Source: an uncultured Odoribacter sp.
Lineage (GTDB): Bacteria > Bacteroidota > Bacteroidia > Bacteroidales > Marinifilaceae
Length of the DNA: 64,000 nucleotides
Assembly: GCA_910578105.1 (NCBI GenBank)
Contig: CAJTPD010000001.1
Coordinates: 496,001 to 560,000 of the forward strand
Direction: 5' to 3'
The first letter of the stretch is position 1, and the number at the start of each line of letters is the position of its first letter. Positions 54,846 through 62,798 of this stretch are shown here, one piece after another. The notes under the pieces were generated by a model. That model had not been told where the DNA came from, did not search any database, and saw only the letters and a list, made by a program, of their open reading frames with translations. The translations under genes were made by a program, and so were the position numbers.

Positions 54846-56273
54846 ATGGAAAAATTAAATATAAAAGAGTTCCTGGATCAGGACGAAAAAAAAGATTTGC
54901 TGAGATTACTGACCGCAGGCTCAGTAGACGACGGAAAATCCACCTTGATCGGCCGATTACTTTTTGACAGCAAGAAGTTATATGAAGACCAGCTCGATGC
55001 TTTGGAGAGGGACACCAAACGTTACGGAAATGCCGGCGAAAATATAGACTATGCCCTTCTGCTGGATGGTCTGAAAGCCGAACGGGAACAAGGCATCACC
55101 ATCGATGTAGCCTACCGCTATTTTTCCACCAACAAACGAAAATTTATCATCGCAGATACTCCGGGACACGAGCAATATACCCGAAATATGATCACCGGCG
55201 GCTCAACAGCAAATCTGGCCATTATCCTTGTAGATGCCCGTTCCGGGGTTATCACCCAAACCCGCCGCCACACTTATTTAGTGTCCCTGTTAGGCATCAA
55301 ACATGTGGTACTTGCAGTCAACAAAATGGACCTGGTCAATTACAAGCAGCAAGTTTTTGACCAAATTGTCAGCGAATACCGGCATTTTGCAGAGCCTTTA
55401 GGCATACCGGACATCACCTGTATCCCCCTTTCCGCTCTAAAAGGTGATAACGTAGTGGAAGATTCTGAAAATATGAAGTGGTATACAGGGAAACCACTAC
55501 TGGAATTTTTGGAAACCGTCCATATCGGCAGTGATAAAAATTTCTCAGATTTCCGTTATCCCATACAATATGTCCTTCGTCCCAACCTGGATTTCCGCGG
55601 GTTTAGCAGCACCATGGCTTCCGGTATAGTCAGAAAAGGCGATGAAGTGCTGGCCCTGCCTTCCATGAAACGTTCCCGGGTTAAATCTATCGTAACCTAC
55701 GAAGGTGAACAGGAATACGCTTTCCCCCCCCAAGCCGTTACTATTACCCTCGAGGATGAAATCGACATATCCCGGGGGGAAATGCTGGTACATCCGGATA
55801 ATCTCCCGATAGTCAGCCGGAATTTCGAAGCCATGTTAGTCTGGATGGATGAGAAAAAAATGAATCCGGAAGAACAATTCTTTATGAAGCATACCACCAA
55901 TCTAACCCGCGTGAAAATTGACAAAATCCGCTATAAAGTCAATGTCAATACCCTGGAACAATCATCTTGCGATGCACTGGAACTGAATGAAATAGCACGG
56001 GTGGTCTTTAGTACGGGCAAACCTTTGTTTTTCGATTCGTATCAAAAAAATAAAAATACCGGAGCCTTTATCCTGATTGACCCCATCACAAACAACACCT
56101 GTGCAGTCGGCATGATCATTGATAAAGTGGAAATGAAAGACATACAGGAGTTTGAAATTCCGGAAATCAATCTTTCCAAACTCAATATTTCTTCCGAGCA
56201 TTACGAAGCCATCCGGAAAGTTGTGAACGAACTGGACCGTCAGGGGATTTGCGTTAAAGTGAATGAACGATGA
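54846..56273 (+). CDS. cysN: Sulfate adenylyltransferase subunit 1 (GTPase)
   Basis: CysN (475 aa) is the GTPase that powers CysD. G motifs: AGSVDDGKSTLIGRLLFDS (G1), DTPGHEQYTRNM (G3) and NKMDLV (G4). There is no C-terminal APS-kinase fusion, consistent with the separate cysC. It ends 24 bp before the four-helix-bundle gene. Confidence 0.97.
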   Translation: MEKLNIKEFLDQDEKKDLLRLLTAGSVDDGKSTLIGRLLFDSKKLYEDQLDALERDTKRYGNAGENIDYALLLDGLKAEREQGITIDVAYRYFSTNKRKFIIADTPGHEQYTRNMITGGSTANLAIILVDARSGVITQTRRHTYLVSLLGIKHVVLAVNKMDLVNYKQQVFDQIVSEYRHFAEPLGIPDITCIPLSALKGDNVVEDSENMKWYTGKPLLEFLETVHIGSDKNFSDFRYPIQYVLRPNLDFRGFSSTMASGIVRKGDEVLALPSMKRSRVKSIVTYEGEQEYAFPPQAVTITLEDEIDISRGEMLVHPDNLPIVSRNFEAMLVWMDEKKMNPEEQFFMKHTTNLTRVKIDKIRYKVNVNTLEQSSCDALELNEIARVVFSTGKPLFFDSYQKNKNTGAFILIDPITNNTCAVGMIIDKVEMKDIQEFEIPEINLSKLNISSEHYEAIRKVVNELDRQGICVKVNER

Positions 56274-56282
56274 ACGAAGAGT

Positions 56283-56660
56283 TTAACGATTAAAGATATG
56301 TTTGCATTTGAAAAGTTAGAAGTTTGGCAAGATACAATGGACATGTCTGTAGAAATTTATCATTTAACAGAACAATTTTCTTTGACCGACCAAATTCGCA
56401 GAGCAATGACTGCTGTTTCTGCCAACATTGCAGAAGGAAATTCACGAAATACCGGTAAAGATACGGCCCATTTCCTTTCCATTGCCTATAGCAGTCTTAT
56501 GGAAACAATGAATCATCTGATACTGGCCCAAAGATTAGGATACATAGAGAAAGAAACTGTCAATTATCTAAGATTAAAAATCGAAAAAGCAGGAGCCCAA
56601 ATCAGTGCCTTGTGCAACTATCACCAAAATCGTTAATCATTCATCATTAATCGTTAATCA
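56283..56660. repeat. Four-helix-bundle cassette flanked by short inverted and direct repeats
   Basis: TTAACGATTAA just before the gene (56283-56293) is the inverse of TTAATCGTTAA after it (56647-56657). The downstream side also has a 12-bp direct repeat AATCGTTAATCA (56628-56639, 56649-56660). Related AT-rich motifs occur between cysD and cysN (near 54823), so the borders are uncertain. Confidence 0.35.
56298..56636 (+). CDS. Four-helix-bundle protein (S23/IVP family)
   Basis: This 112-aa protein has the family pattern MFAFEKLEVWQDTMDMSVEI, LTDQIRRAMTAVSANIAEGN and QRLGYIEKETVNYLRLKIE. Members are known from 23S rRNA intervening sequences and from diversity-generating retroelements (Avd). 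Here it sits inside the sulfate operon with AT-rich inverted motifs (TTAACGATTAA / TTAATCGTTAA) on either side. It is probably an inserted cassette rather than part of sulfate metabolism. Molecular role unknown; RNA binding is suggested for relatives. Confidence 0.85.
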   Translation: MFAFEKLEVWQDTMDMSVEIYHLTEQFSLTDQIRRAMTAVSANIAEGNSRNTGKDTAHFLSIAYSSLMETMNHLILAQRLGYIEKETVNYLRLKIEKAGAQISALCNYHQNR

Positions 56661-56663
56661 AAA

Positions 56664-57770
56664 ATGGGGGTATTAGAATTTCAAAAATTACCGGTCAATA
56701 CTTTAGTAGGTGCGGACTGGAAAACATTTCAGGGAATCACCAAAGGACAAAAGATTGAAAAAGGTTACAAAACCAAATATTGTCTGACCAAATGCATTTG
56801 CTGGTTATTGAGTTCATTAAAACCGCTTCAGGACCACCGTTACAACAAACGCCTGAAAGAGCAGTCCATAAATATGGAACCTGTATTCATTCTCGGCCAT
56901 TGGCGGAGCGGTACTACATTCGTCCACAATGTGTTGGCACACGACAAACATTTCGGCTATACAACCACTTATCAAACCGTTTTTCCGCACATGATGATGT
57001 GGGGACAACCCATGTTTAAAAAGACAATGGCCTGGCTCATGCCCGACAAACGTCCGACAGACAATATGGAACTGAACGTCGACCTCCCCCAGGAAGAGGA
57101 ATTTGCCTTGTCCAACATGATGCCTTGTTCCTATTATGATTTCTGGTTCCTGCCAAAAAACATGTTGGAATATTGCGACCGTTTTTTGACAATGAAAACA
57201 GCTACTCCGGAAGAACGTCAGATATTTAAAGACACATTCTTGAAATTGATTAAAATTTCACTTTGGAATACCAAAGGAGAACAATTTTTAAGCAAAAATC
57301 CTCCCCACACCGGTAAGATAAAAGAAATACTGGAAATGTTTCCCAATGCGAAATTCATCTACCTGATACGCAATCCATACACCGTATTTGAATCCACCCG
57401 CAGTTTTTTCAACAACACCATCATTCCGCTGCAATTACAGAAAATCAGCCCGGAGGAAATGGAAAAAAACATCCTTGAAGTATATTCCCGGTTGTATCAT
57501 ACCTACGAAGAAGAGAAAAAACTGATTCCGGAAGGCAATCTGATTGAAATCAAATTTGAGGACTTTGAGGCAAACGCACTGGAAATAACGGAAAAAATTT
57601 ACAAAACCCTTTCCATTCCTGGTTTTGAACAAGCCCGCCCGGCCATTACCGCCTACCTCGATAAAAAGAAAAATTACAAAAAAAATGCCTATAAATACGA
57701 ACCCCGTACAGTGGAACTTGTTGAGAAACATTGGGATTTTGCCTTAAAACAATGGAACTATAAATTATAA
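56664..57770 (+). CDS. PAPS-dependent sulfotransferase
   Basis: This 368-aa sulfotransferase moves sulfate from PAPS to an unknown acceptor. The 5'-phosphosulfate loop is FILGHWRSGTTFVHNVLA and the 3'-phosphate site is YLIRNPYTVFESTRSFFNN. No signal peptide is seen, so it is probably cytosolic or membrane associated. The same operon supplies PAPS (CysD, CysN, CysC) and clears PAP (CysQ), while no sulfate-reduction gene (cysH, cysI) is present. The pathway therefore makes sulfated products. A Bacteroides thetaiotaomicron sulfotransferase in a comparable cluster was reported to sulfonate cholesterol and other steroids; that the substrate here is the same is only a guess. Confidence 0.92.
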   Translation: MGVLEFQKLPVNTLVGADWKTFQGITKGQKIEKGYKTKYCLTKCICWLLSSLKPLQDHRYNKRLKEQSINMEPVFILGHWRSGTTFVHNVLAHDKHFGYTTTYQTVFPHMMMWGQPMFKKTMAWLMPDKRPTDNMELNVDLPQEEEFALSNMMPCSYYDFWFLPKNMLEYCDRFLTMKTATPEERQIFKDTFLKLIKISLWNTKGEQFLSKNPPHTGKIKEILEMFPNAKFIYLIRNPYTVFESTRSFFNNTIIPLQLQKISPEEMEKNILEVYSRLYHTYEEEKKLIPEGNLIEIKFEDFEANALEITEKIYKTLSIPGFEQARPAITAYLDKKKNYKKNAYKYEPRTVELVEKHWDFALKQWNYKL

Positions 57771-57814
57771 AGTATTTGTAAAAGGAAAGTGAAGCCCGGA
57801 ATACCATATTACAC

Positions 57815-57861
57815 CCTATTCACTCCTTATTCCCGACAGGGATATATAAGGAGTGAATAGG
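57815..57861. terminator. Long hairpin after the sulfotransferase
   Basis: A perfect 16-bp stem (CCTATTCACTCCTTAT 57815-57830 / ATAAGGAGTGAATAGG 57846-57861) with a smaller inner stem (TCCC/GGGA). There is no T run, so it may serve stability rather than termination. Confidence 0.5.
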
Positions 57862-57960
57862 AGATGAACAAGGGGTTATTACTGTCTTGATACGTTTCAT
57901 TACGGTAAATCATACACTATAGGTTAGTGAGTTAAATACCAATAAAAAATCATCCAGATA

Positions 57961-58404
57961 TTACACAACAATATTAGTTATCCGGTTTACTGTCACCAAT
58001 ACCCCGGATTCATCACGGATTTCCACTTGCACCACATGAGTACGTTTTCCCCGGTGGATGAAAGTACCGCGGGCCACTACATATTTACCTTGTGCCTGTT
58101 TCATGTGATTCCCGTTCACCTCTATACCGAAAACATGGAAACGTATTTCCTCAGGTACTGACCTTACACTCAATGCCCCTGCAACCGTCTCAGCCAAAGC
58201 CATATTAGCCCCCCCGTGTAATGCCCCATCCGGGCGGCATGTCCGGTGGTCTATGGGCATTTTCATCTCCAGCCACCCTTCCCCGACAGCGGTAAACTCC
58301 ATCCCCAAATGCTCTACTAAAGTATTCCGGCAAAATTCATTCAGTTGTTTCACATCGTTTTCCATACTATTCATCATTGTTGGGTTAATCTCTGTCATGT
58401 TCAT
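57961..58404 (-). CDS. PaaI/EntH-type hotdog thioesterase
   Basis: This 147-aa hotdog-fold acyl-CoA thioesterase has the PaaI signature GALHGGANMALAETVAGALS and the second strand FGIEVNGNHMKQAQGKYVVA. Substrate unknown. Single gene convergent with the sulfate operon. Confidence 0.9.
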   Translation of the reverse strand: MNMTEINPTMMNSMENDVKQLNEFCRNTLVEHLGMEFTAVGEGWLEMKMPIDHRTCRPDGALHGGANMALAETVAGALSVRSVPEEIRFHVFGIEVNGNHMKQAQGKYVVARGTFIHRGKRTHVVQVEIRDESGVLVTVNRITNIVV

Positions 58405-58622
58405 TCAATATTTGTCAAATATAGCATATTCACAACAAAAATCCCATTCCCGCACAAGTATATTTTCAATTCATCAATGTATTGATACTTTGCCTATTGA
58501 CCTATTGACAAATTATTTCCGTTTTTTACGTATCCGTATTCAGTAAAAAATTCATACATTTGTATAAGACGGCGTGATGCATAAGTACCGTATAAATAAT
58601 TGTAAATCATATACAGAACAAA

Positions 58623-59081
58623 ATGACACCATTAAAAGAAGGCGACAAGGCACCTTTTTTCAAAGGTCTAAATCAGGACGGCCGGGAAATCAGCCTGGAC
58701 GATTTCAGAGGCAAAAAACTCATTCTTTATTTTTATCCCAAGGACAATACTTCGGGATGTACGGCAGAAGCCTGTAGTTTCAATGAAAATTACGATACAC
58801 TGACAGTAAAAGGATACGAAGTGGTAGGCGTCAGTCCGGACTCTATCAATTCCCATCAAAAATTCATTGCAAAATATAACCTTTCTTTTCATCTGATTGC
58901 AGATGTTGAAAAAATCATACTGCAGAACTATGGAGTCTGGGCAGAAAAATCCATGTACGGACGCAAATACATGGGAGTACTCCGGACCACCTTCCTTATC
59001 GATGAAAACGGAAAGATTGAACGGGTCATCACTAAAGTAGACACCAAAAATGCGGCGTCACAGATTCTTCATTCAAAATAA
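58623..59081 (+). CDS. bcp: Thioredoxin-dependent thiol peroxidase (Bcp/PrxQ)
   Basis: Bcp (152 aa) reduces peroxides. The peroxidatic Cys lies in YPKDNTSGCTAEACSFNENY, with the resolving Cys five residues later, an atypical two-Cys PrxQ. Other motifs are GDKAPFFKGLNQDGREI and RTTFLIDENGKIE. It precedes recA by 22 bp and is probably co-transcribed. Confidence 0.95.
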   Translation: MTPLKEGDKAPFFKGLNQDGREISLDDFRGKKLILYFYPKDNTSGCTAEACSFNENYDTLTVKGYEVVGVSPDSINSHQKFIAKYNLSFHLIADVEKIILQNYGVWAEKSMYGRKYMGVLRTTFLIDENGKIERVITKVDTKNAASQILHSK

Positions 59082-59103
59082 TTAAATATCAAATACAAAT
59101 CAT

Positions 59104-60156
59104 ATGGCAGCAAAAGAAACGAATCTTGAAAAACTAAAGGCCCTGCAACTGACACTCGACAAGATAGAAAAAAACTTCGGTAAAGGAAGTATTATGAAAC
59201 TTGGCGACAATCAGGTGGAGAATATTCCGGTAATCTCGTCCGGTTCCATCTCTCTCGACAAGGCCTTGGGAGTAGGCGGATACCCCAAAGGGCGGGTAAT
59301 AGAAATTTACGGACCGGAATCTTCCGGTAAAACAACACTGGCCATACACGCCATCGCAGAAGCCCAGAAACAAGGCGGTATCGCAGCCATCATAGACGCA
59401 GAACACGCTTTCGACCGGACATATGCGGAAAAATTAGGAGTAGATATTGAAAATTTGTTTATTTCACAGCCAGACAATGGCGAACAAGCATTGGAAATTG
59501 CAGACCAGTTAATCCGTTCGGCAGCAATCGACATCATCGTTATTGACTCGGTGGCAGCCTTGACCCCCAAAGCGGAAATTGAAGGCAATATGGGCGACAG
59601 CGTTATGGGACTCCAGGCCCGGCTGATGTCGCAGGCCCTGCGGAAATTGACCAGTACAATCAGCAAAACCAATACTTGCTGTATTTTTATCAACCAATTG
59701 CGGGATAAAATCGGCGTTATGTTCGGTAACCCCGAAACCACCACCGGAGGAAATGCATTGAAATTCTATTCTTCCGTCCGTCTGGATATCCGTAAAGTCG
59801 GACCGATAAAAGACGGCGAAGAAATTCTCGGAAACCATACACGCGTAAAAGTGGTAAAAAATAAAGTGGCTCCCCCATTCCGCAAGGCCGAATTTGACAT
59901 TATGTATGGCGAAGGTATCTCCATTTCCGGTGAAATCGTTGACCTGGGTGTTGAATACAATGTCATCAAAAAAAGCGGTAGCTGGTTCTCCTACGGTGAA
60001 AACAAACTCGGCCAGGGACGTGAAACTGTCAAACAATTGATTATGGACAATCCGGAACTGGCAGAAGAAATCAAACAAAAGATTATCGCCGCCATGAACG
60101 GTATAACGGAAGAATCCGTCCCGGCAAACAATACTCCCGCAGAAAGCGAGGATTAA
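59104..60156 (+). CDS. recA: Recombinase RecA
   Basis: RecA (350 aa) pairs homologous DNA and drives recombination repair. Walker A is GPESSGKTTLAIHAI, with VIDSVAALTPKAEIEG, the L2-loop region CCIFINQLRDKIGVMFGNPE and NALKFYSSVRLDIRKVG. Length is typical. No LexA-like site was seen upstream. It follows bcp by 22 bp. Confidence 0.99.
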   Translation: MAAKETNLEKLKALQLTLDKIEKNFGKGSIMKLGDNQVENIPVISSGSISLDKALGVGGYPKGRVIEIYGPESSGKTTLAIHAIAEAQKQGGIAAIIDAEHAFDRTYAEKLGVDIENLFISQPDNGEQALEIADQLIRSAAIDIIVIDSVAALTPKAEIEGNMGDSVMGLQARLMSQALRKLTSTISKTNTCCIFINQLRDKIGVMFGNPETTTGGNALKFYSSVRLDIRKVGPIKDGEEILGNHTRVKVVKNKVAPPFRKAEFDIMYGEGISISGEIVDLGVEYNVIKKSGSWFSYGENKLGQGRETVKQLIMDNPELAEEIKQKIIAAMNGITEESVPANNTPAESED

Positions 60157-60179
60157 AACCTGAAAATCAATATTCATTT

Positions 60180-62255
60180 ATGAAAAAAAACATAATTTCT
60201 CTTGCACTTATATTATCCCTGATGGCATGCAATGACAATACGGAAAAAACAACAGAAACCAAGGGATACAAAACTCCGGCGGACCTAAAACTGCCATCAG
60301 ATGTGATGACCCCTGAAATACTCTGGTCCTTCGGACGCATAGGAAATGTCTGCGTATCTCCCGACGGCAGCCATGCTGTCTATGACGTGACCTATTTCAA
60401 CAAAGAAAAAGACCGGGGATACACCGACCTGTATTTGCTGAATCTGAAAGACGGGAAATCCATCCAACTGACCGATACGGAATACAACGAATCGGACGCC
60501 AACTGGACTCCCGACGGGAAATACATCACATACTTAGCCAAAGGCCAATTGTGGGAAATGAATCCGGACGGTAGCAACCCGCGACAAATCACCAATATCG
60601 AAGAAGGTATAAACGGATATGTTTATGCACCGGACATGTCCAAAATCGTTTACCTTAAAGAGGTCAAACTTGAACCTACCGTTCAGGACCTGCACCCGGA
60701 TTTACCGAAAGCCCAGGCACGGATTATCAATGACCAGTTTTACCGCCACTGGAATGATTGGGTAGATGCCTATACGCATTTATTTGTTGCAGATTATACA
60801 CCATCAAAACAAATCACTACAGGAAGGGACATTATGGAAGGTGAACACTGGGAATCCCCTGTGCGTCCCTGGGGAGGCACAGAGCAATTGGCCTGGACCA
60901 AAGATGGCAAAAAACTGATTTACACCTGCCGGAAAAAAACAGGAATCGACTATGCGGAATCCACTAATACGGACCTGTACGCCTATAACACGGAGAATGG
61001 CAAAACCACCAATCTGACAGAGGGAATGACAGGATATGACAAAAATCCGGTTATCTCGCCCAATGGTCAATACATGGCGTGGGAAAGCATGGAACGGGAC
61101 GGATATGAAGCAGACAAAATCCGGTTGTTTGTTATGGACCTGAATACCGGAAAAAAACAGGACTTTACGGAAGGATTTAACCAGAATGCCGAAGGACTGA
61201 AATGGGGAGACGACCACACGATTTGGTTTATCTCCGACTGGCATGCCACTGACGAAATTTATTCGCTGGATATTACCACCGGAAAAATCAACAAACACAC
61301 AGAGGGAACACACAATTATACTTCCGTCATTCCTGCGGGGGAAACGCTCATTGCTACAAAAGTTTCCATGAGCAAACCCGCCGAAATCTACCGGGTAGAC
61401 CCAAAAACCGGCAAAGAAGAAGAATTGTCTTTCGTCAATAAACCCATTCTGGACCAATTGACCATGGGCAAAGTAGAAAAACGCTGGGTGAAAACTACTG
61501 ACAAAAAAGACATGCTGGTATGGATGATATACCCTCCCCACTTTGATCCGAATAAAAAATATCCGGCCCTTCTCTACTGTGAGGGCGGTCCGCAAAGTAC
61601 GGTAAGTCAATTCTGGAGTTACCGCTGGAACTTCCAGCAAATGGCAGCCAACGGTTACATCATCGTTGCGCCCAATCGTCGGGGACTTCCGGGTTTCGGA
61701 CAAGAATGGCTGGAGCAAATCAGCGGAGATTATTCCGGACAGAACATCAAGGACTACCTGTCGGCTATTGACGATGCTAAAAAAGAGCCTTATATCGACG
61801 AAAATCGTCTGGGGTGTGTCGGTGCCTCTTATGGCGGATATTCCGTATATTATCTGGCAGGACACCATAACAAACGTTTCAAGGCATTCATCGCCCACTG
61901 TGGTATTTTCGACCTGAAAATGCAGTACAACACCACCGAAGAAATGTGGTTCGCCAACTGGGACATGGGTGGCGCACCTTGGGAAAAAAACAACAAAGTG
62001 GCACAACGCACATTTGCCAATTCCCCCGACCTTTTTGTAGGCAACTGGGATACTCCCATCCTGGTTATTCACGGTCAAAAAGATTTCCGCATCGACGTAT
62101 CCCAGGGAATGGCAGCCTTTAACGCCGCCCGCATGCGCGGAATCCCGGCACAATACCTGTATTTCCCCAATGAGTGTCATTGGGTTACCGGTTGCCAGGA
62201 CGGTATATTGTGGCAACGCACTTTCAAATCTTGGTTGGATAAGTGGTTGAAATAA
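60180..62255 (+). CDS. S9-family prolyl oligopeptidase/dipeptidyl peptidase-like lipoprotein
   Basis: This 691-aa exported serine peptidase (lipobox LMACNDN) has an N-terminal beta-propeller (repeats such as NWTPDGKYITYLAKGQLW, LAWTKDGKKLIYTCRKK). The C-terminal alpha/beta hydrolase has nucleophile Ser in GASYGGYSVYYLAG, then VIHGQKDFRIDVSQG (Asp) and NECHWV (His). It probably trims peptides in the periplasm. It starts 23 bp after recA. Confidence 0.93.
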   Translation: MKKNIISLALILSLMACNDNTEKTTETKGYKTPADLKLPSDVMTPEILWSFGRIGNVCVSPDGSHAVYDVTYFNKEKDRGYTDLYLLNLKDGKSIQLTDTEYNESDANWTPDGKYITYLAKGQLWEMNPDGSNPRQITNIEEGINGYVYAPDMSKIVYLKEVKLEPTVQDLHPDLPKAQARIINDQFYRHWNDWVDAYTHLFVADYTPSKQITTGRDIMEGEHWESPVRPWGGTEQLAWTKDGKKLIYTCRKKTGIDYAESTNTDLYAYNTENGKTTNLTEGMTGYDKNPVISPNGQYMAWESMERDGYEADKIRLFVMDLNTGKKQDFTEGFNQNAEGLKWGDDHTIWFISDWHATDEIYSLDITTGKINKHTEGTHNYTSVIPAGETLIATKVSMSKPAEIYRVDPKTGKEEELSFVNKPILDQLTMGKVEKRWVKTTDKKDMLVWMIYPPHFDPNKKYPALLYCEGGPQSTVSQFWSYRWNFQQMAANGYIIVAPNRRGLPGFGQEWLEQISGDYSGQNIKDYLSAIDDAKKEPYIDENRLGCVGASYGGYSVYYLAGHHNKRFKAFIAHCGIFDLKMQYNTTEEMWFANWDMGGAPWEKNNKVAQRTFANSPDLFVGNWDTPILVIHGQKDFRIDVSQGMAAFNAARMRGIPAQYLYFPNECHWVTGCQDGILWQRTFKSWLDKWLK

Positions 62256-62291
62256 CCCATTCAATAAGAAAAAAAGTCCCCACTGACATGC

Positions 62292-62325
62292 ACCCCCGAA
62301 AGTTAGACAAAAAACTTTCGGGGGT
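62292..62325. repeat. Hairpin resembling an IS-element end
   Basis: ACCCCCGAAAGTT (62292-62304) pairs with AACTTTCGGGGGT (62313-62325) around an 8-nt loop. The sequence tgcACCCCCGAAAGTTAGACA resembles termini of IS3-family elements, but no transposase gene is near. It may be a remnant, or simply a terminator of the S9 gene. Confidence 0.4.
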
Positions 62326-62399
62326 ATATGTATAACAAGAACATGATAATCCGATTACGATCCCGCTTGATAATAGGCGCACTACCGGATTATCATTCT

Positions 62400-62660
62400 T
62401 CAATAGTTTCCGGCCGTATTGACATTGTAATTATATCCGATGGAAAAGAAATCAAGGACTTTCAGCTCTATCATAATCGATACAAAGCGATTAAAGCGAT
62501 AAGACACACCAGCATCAATCCCATCATTATAACCTCCCAATATCCCGACTTCCTCATATTCATCAAAATAACTATTATAGGCATAAAGTGCCATCGGACG
62601 GACTGTCCAGCGTTTACCCACTTCAAAACAGTAATTAACGCACAATTTCAACAAATCCTT
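62400..62660 (-). pseudogene. C-terminal remnant of a PorP/SprF-family T9SS membrane protein
   Basis: About 85 residues are readable. They include GGYNDGIDAGVSYRFN and the C-terminal SIGYNYNVNT pattern, close to the last beta-strands of PorP/SprF proteins. The preceding two hundred residues of a normal PorP are absent and the reading frame ends soon after. PorP/SprF genes normally follow a T9SS type B cargo gene; a fragment of just such a cargo tail lies immediately upstream. This is a broken gene. Confidence 0.6.
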
Positions 62661-62781
62661 TTTTTTTCTTTTGCTGCCTTCCATGTTTCGAATATGTCAG
62701 CACATAATAATAGGTCCCCACATTCAAATGTCCCATATCGAAATTACGTCCTTTTAATTTGCCCGGTTCACTTTCCTCTCT
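62635..62781 (-). pseudogene. Remnant of a T9SS type B (gliding motility-associated) sorting domain
   Basis: A 48-codon open stretch without a start reads KLKGRNFDMGHLNVGTYYYV and ends KKGFVEIVR. The GTYYYV-(x)n-KGFVxIVR pattern is the C-terminal sorting domain recognised by T9SS and PorP/SprF. An upstream in-frame stop (62782-62784) and the absence of the rest of the gene show decay. Confidence 0.6.
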
Positions 62782-62798
62782 TTAACAAAACGGAAATA

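Noticed and set aside
58982..59103. LexA/SOS box upstream of recA
   Set aside because: No CTG-type or other known SOS palindrome was seen; Bacteroidota often lack a standard LexA site.
60804..62264. 486-aa frame antisense to the S9 peptidase
   Set aside because: It shadows a gene with intact catalytic motifs, and its composition is Phe/Val rich as expected for an antisense frame.
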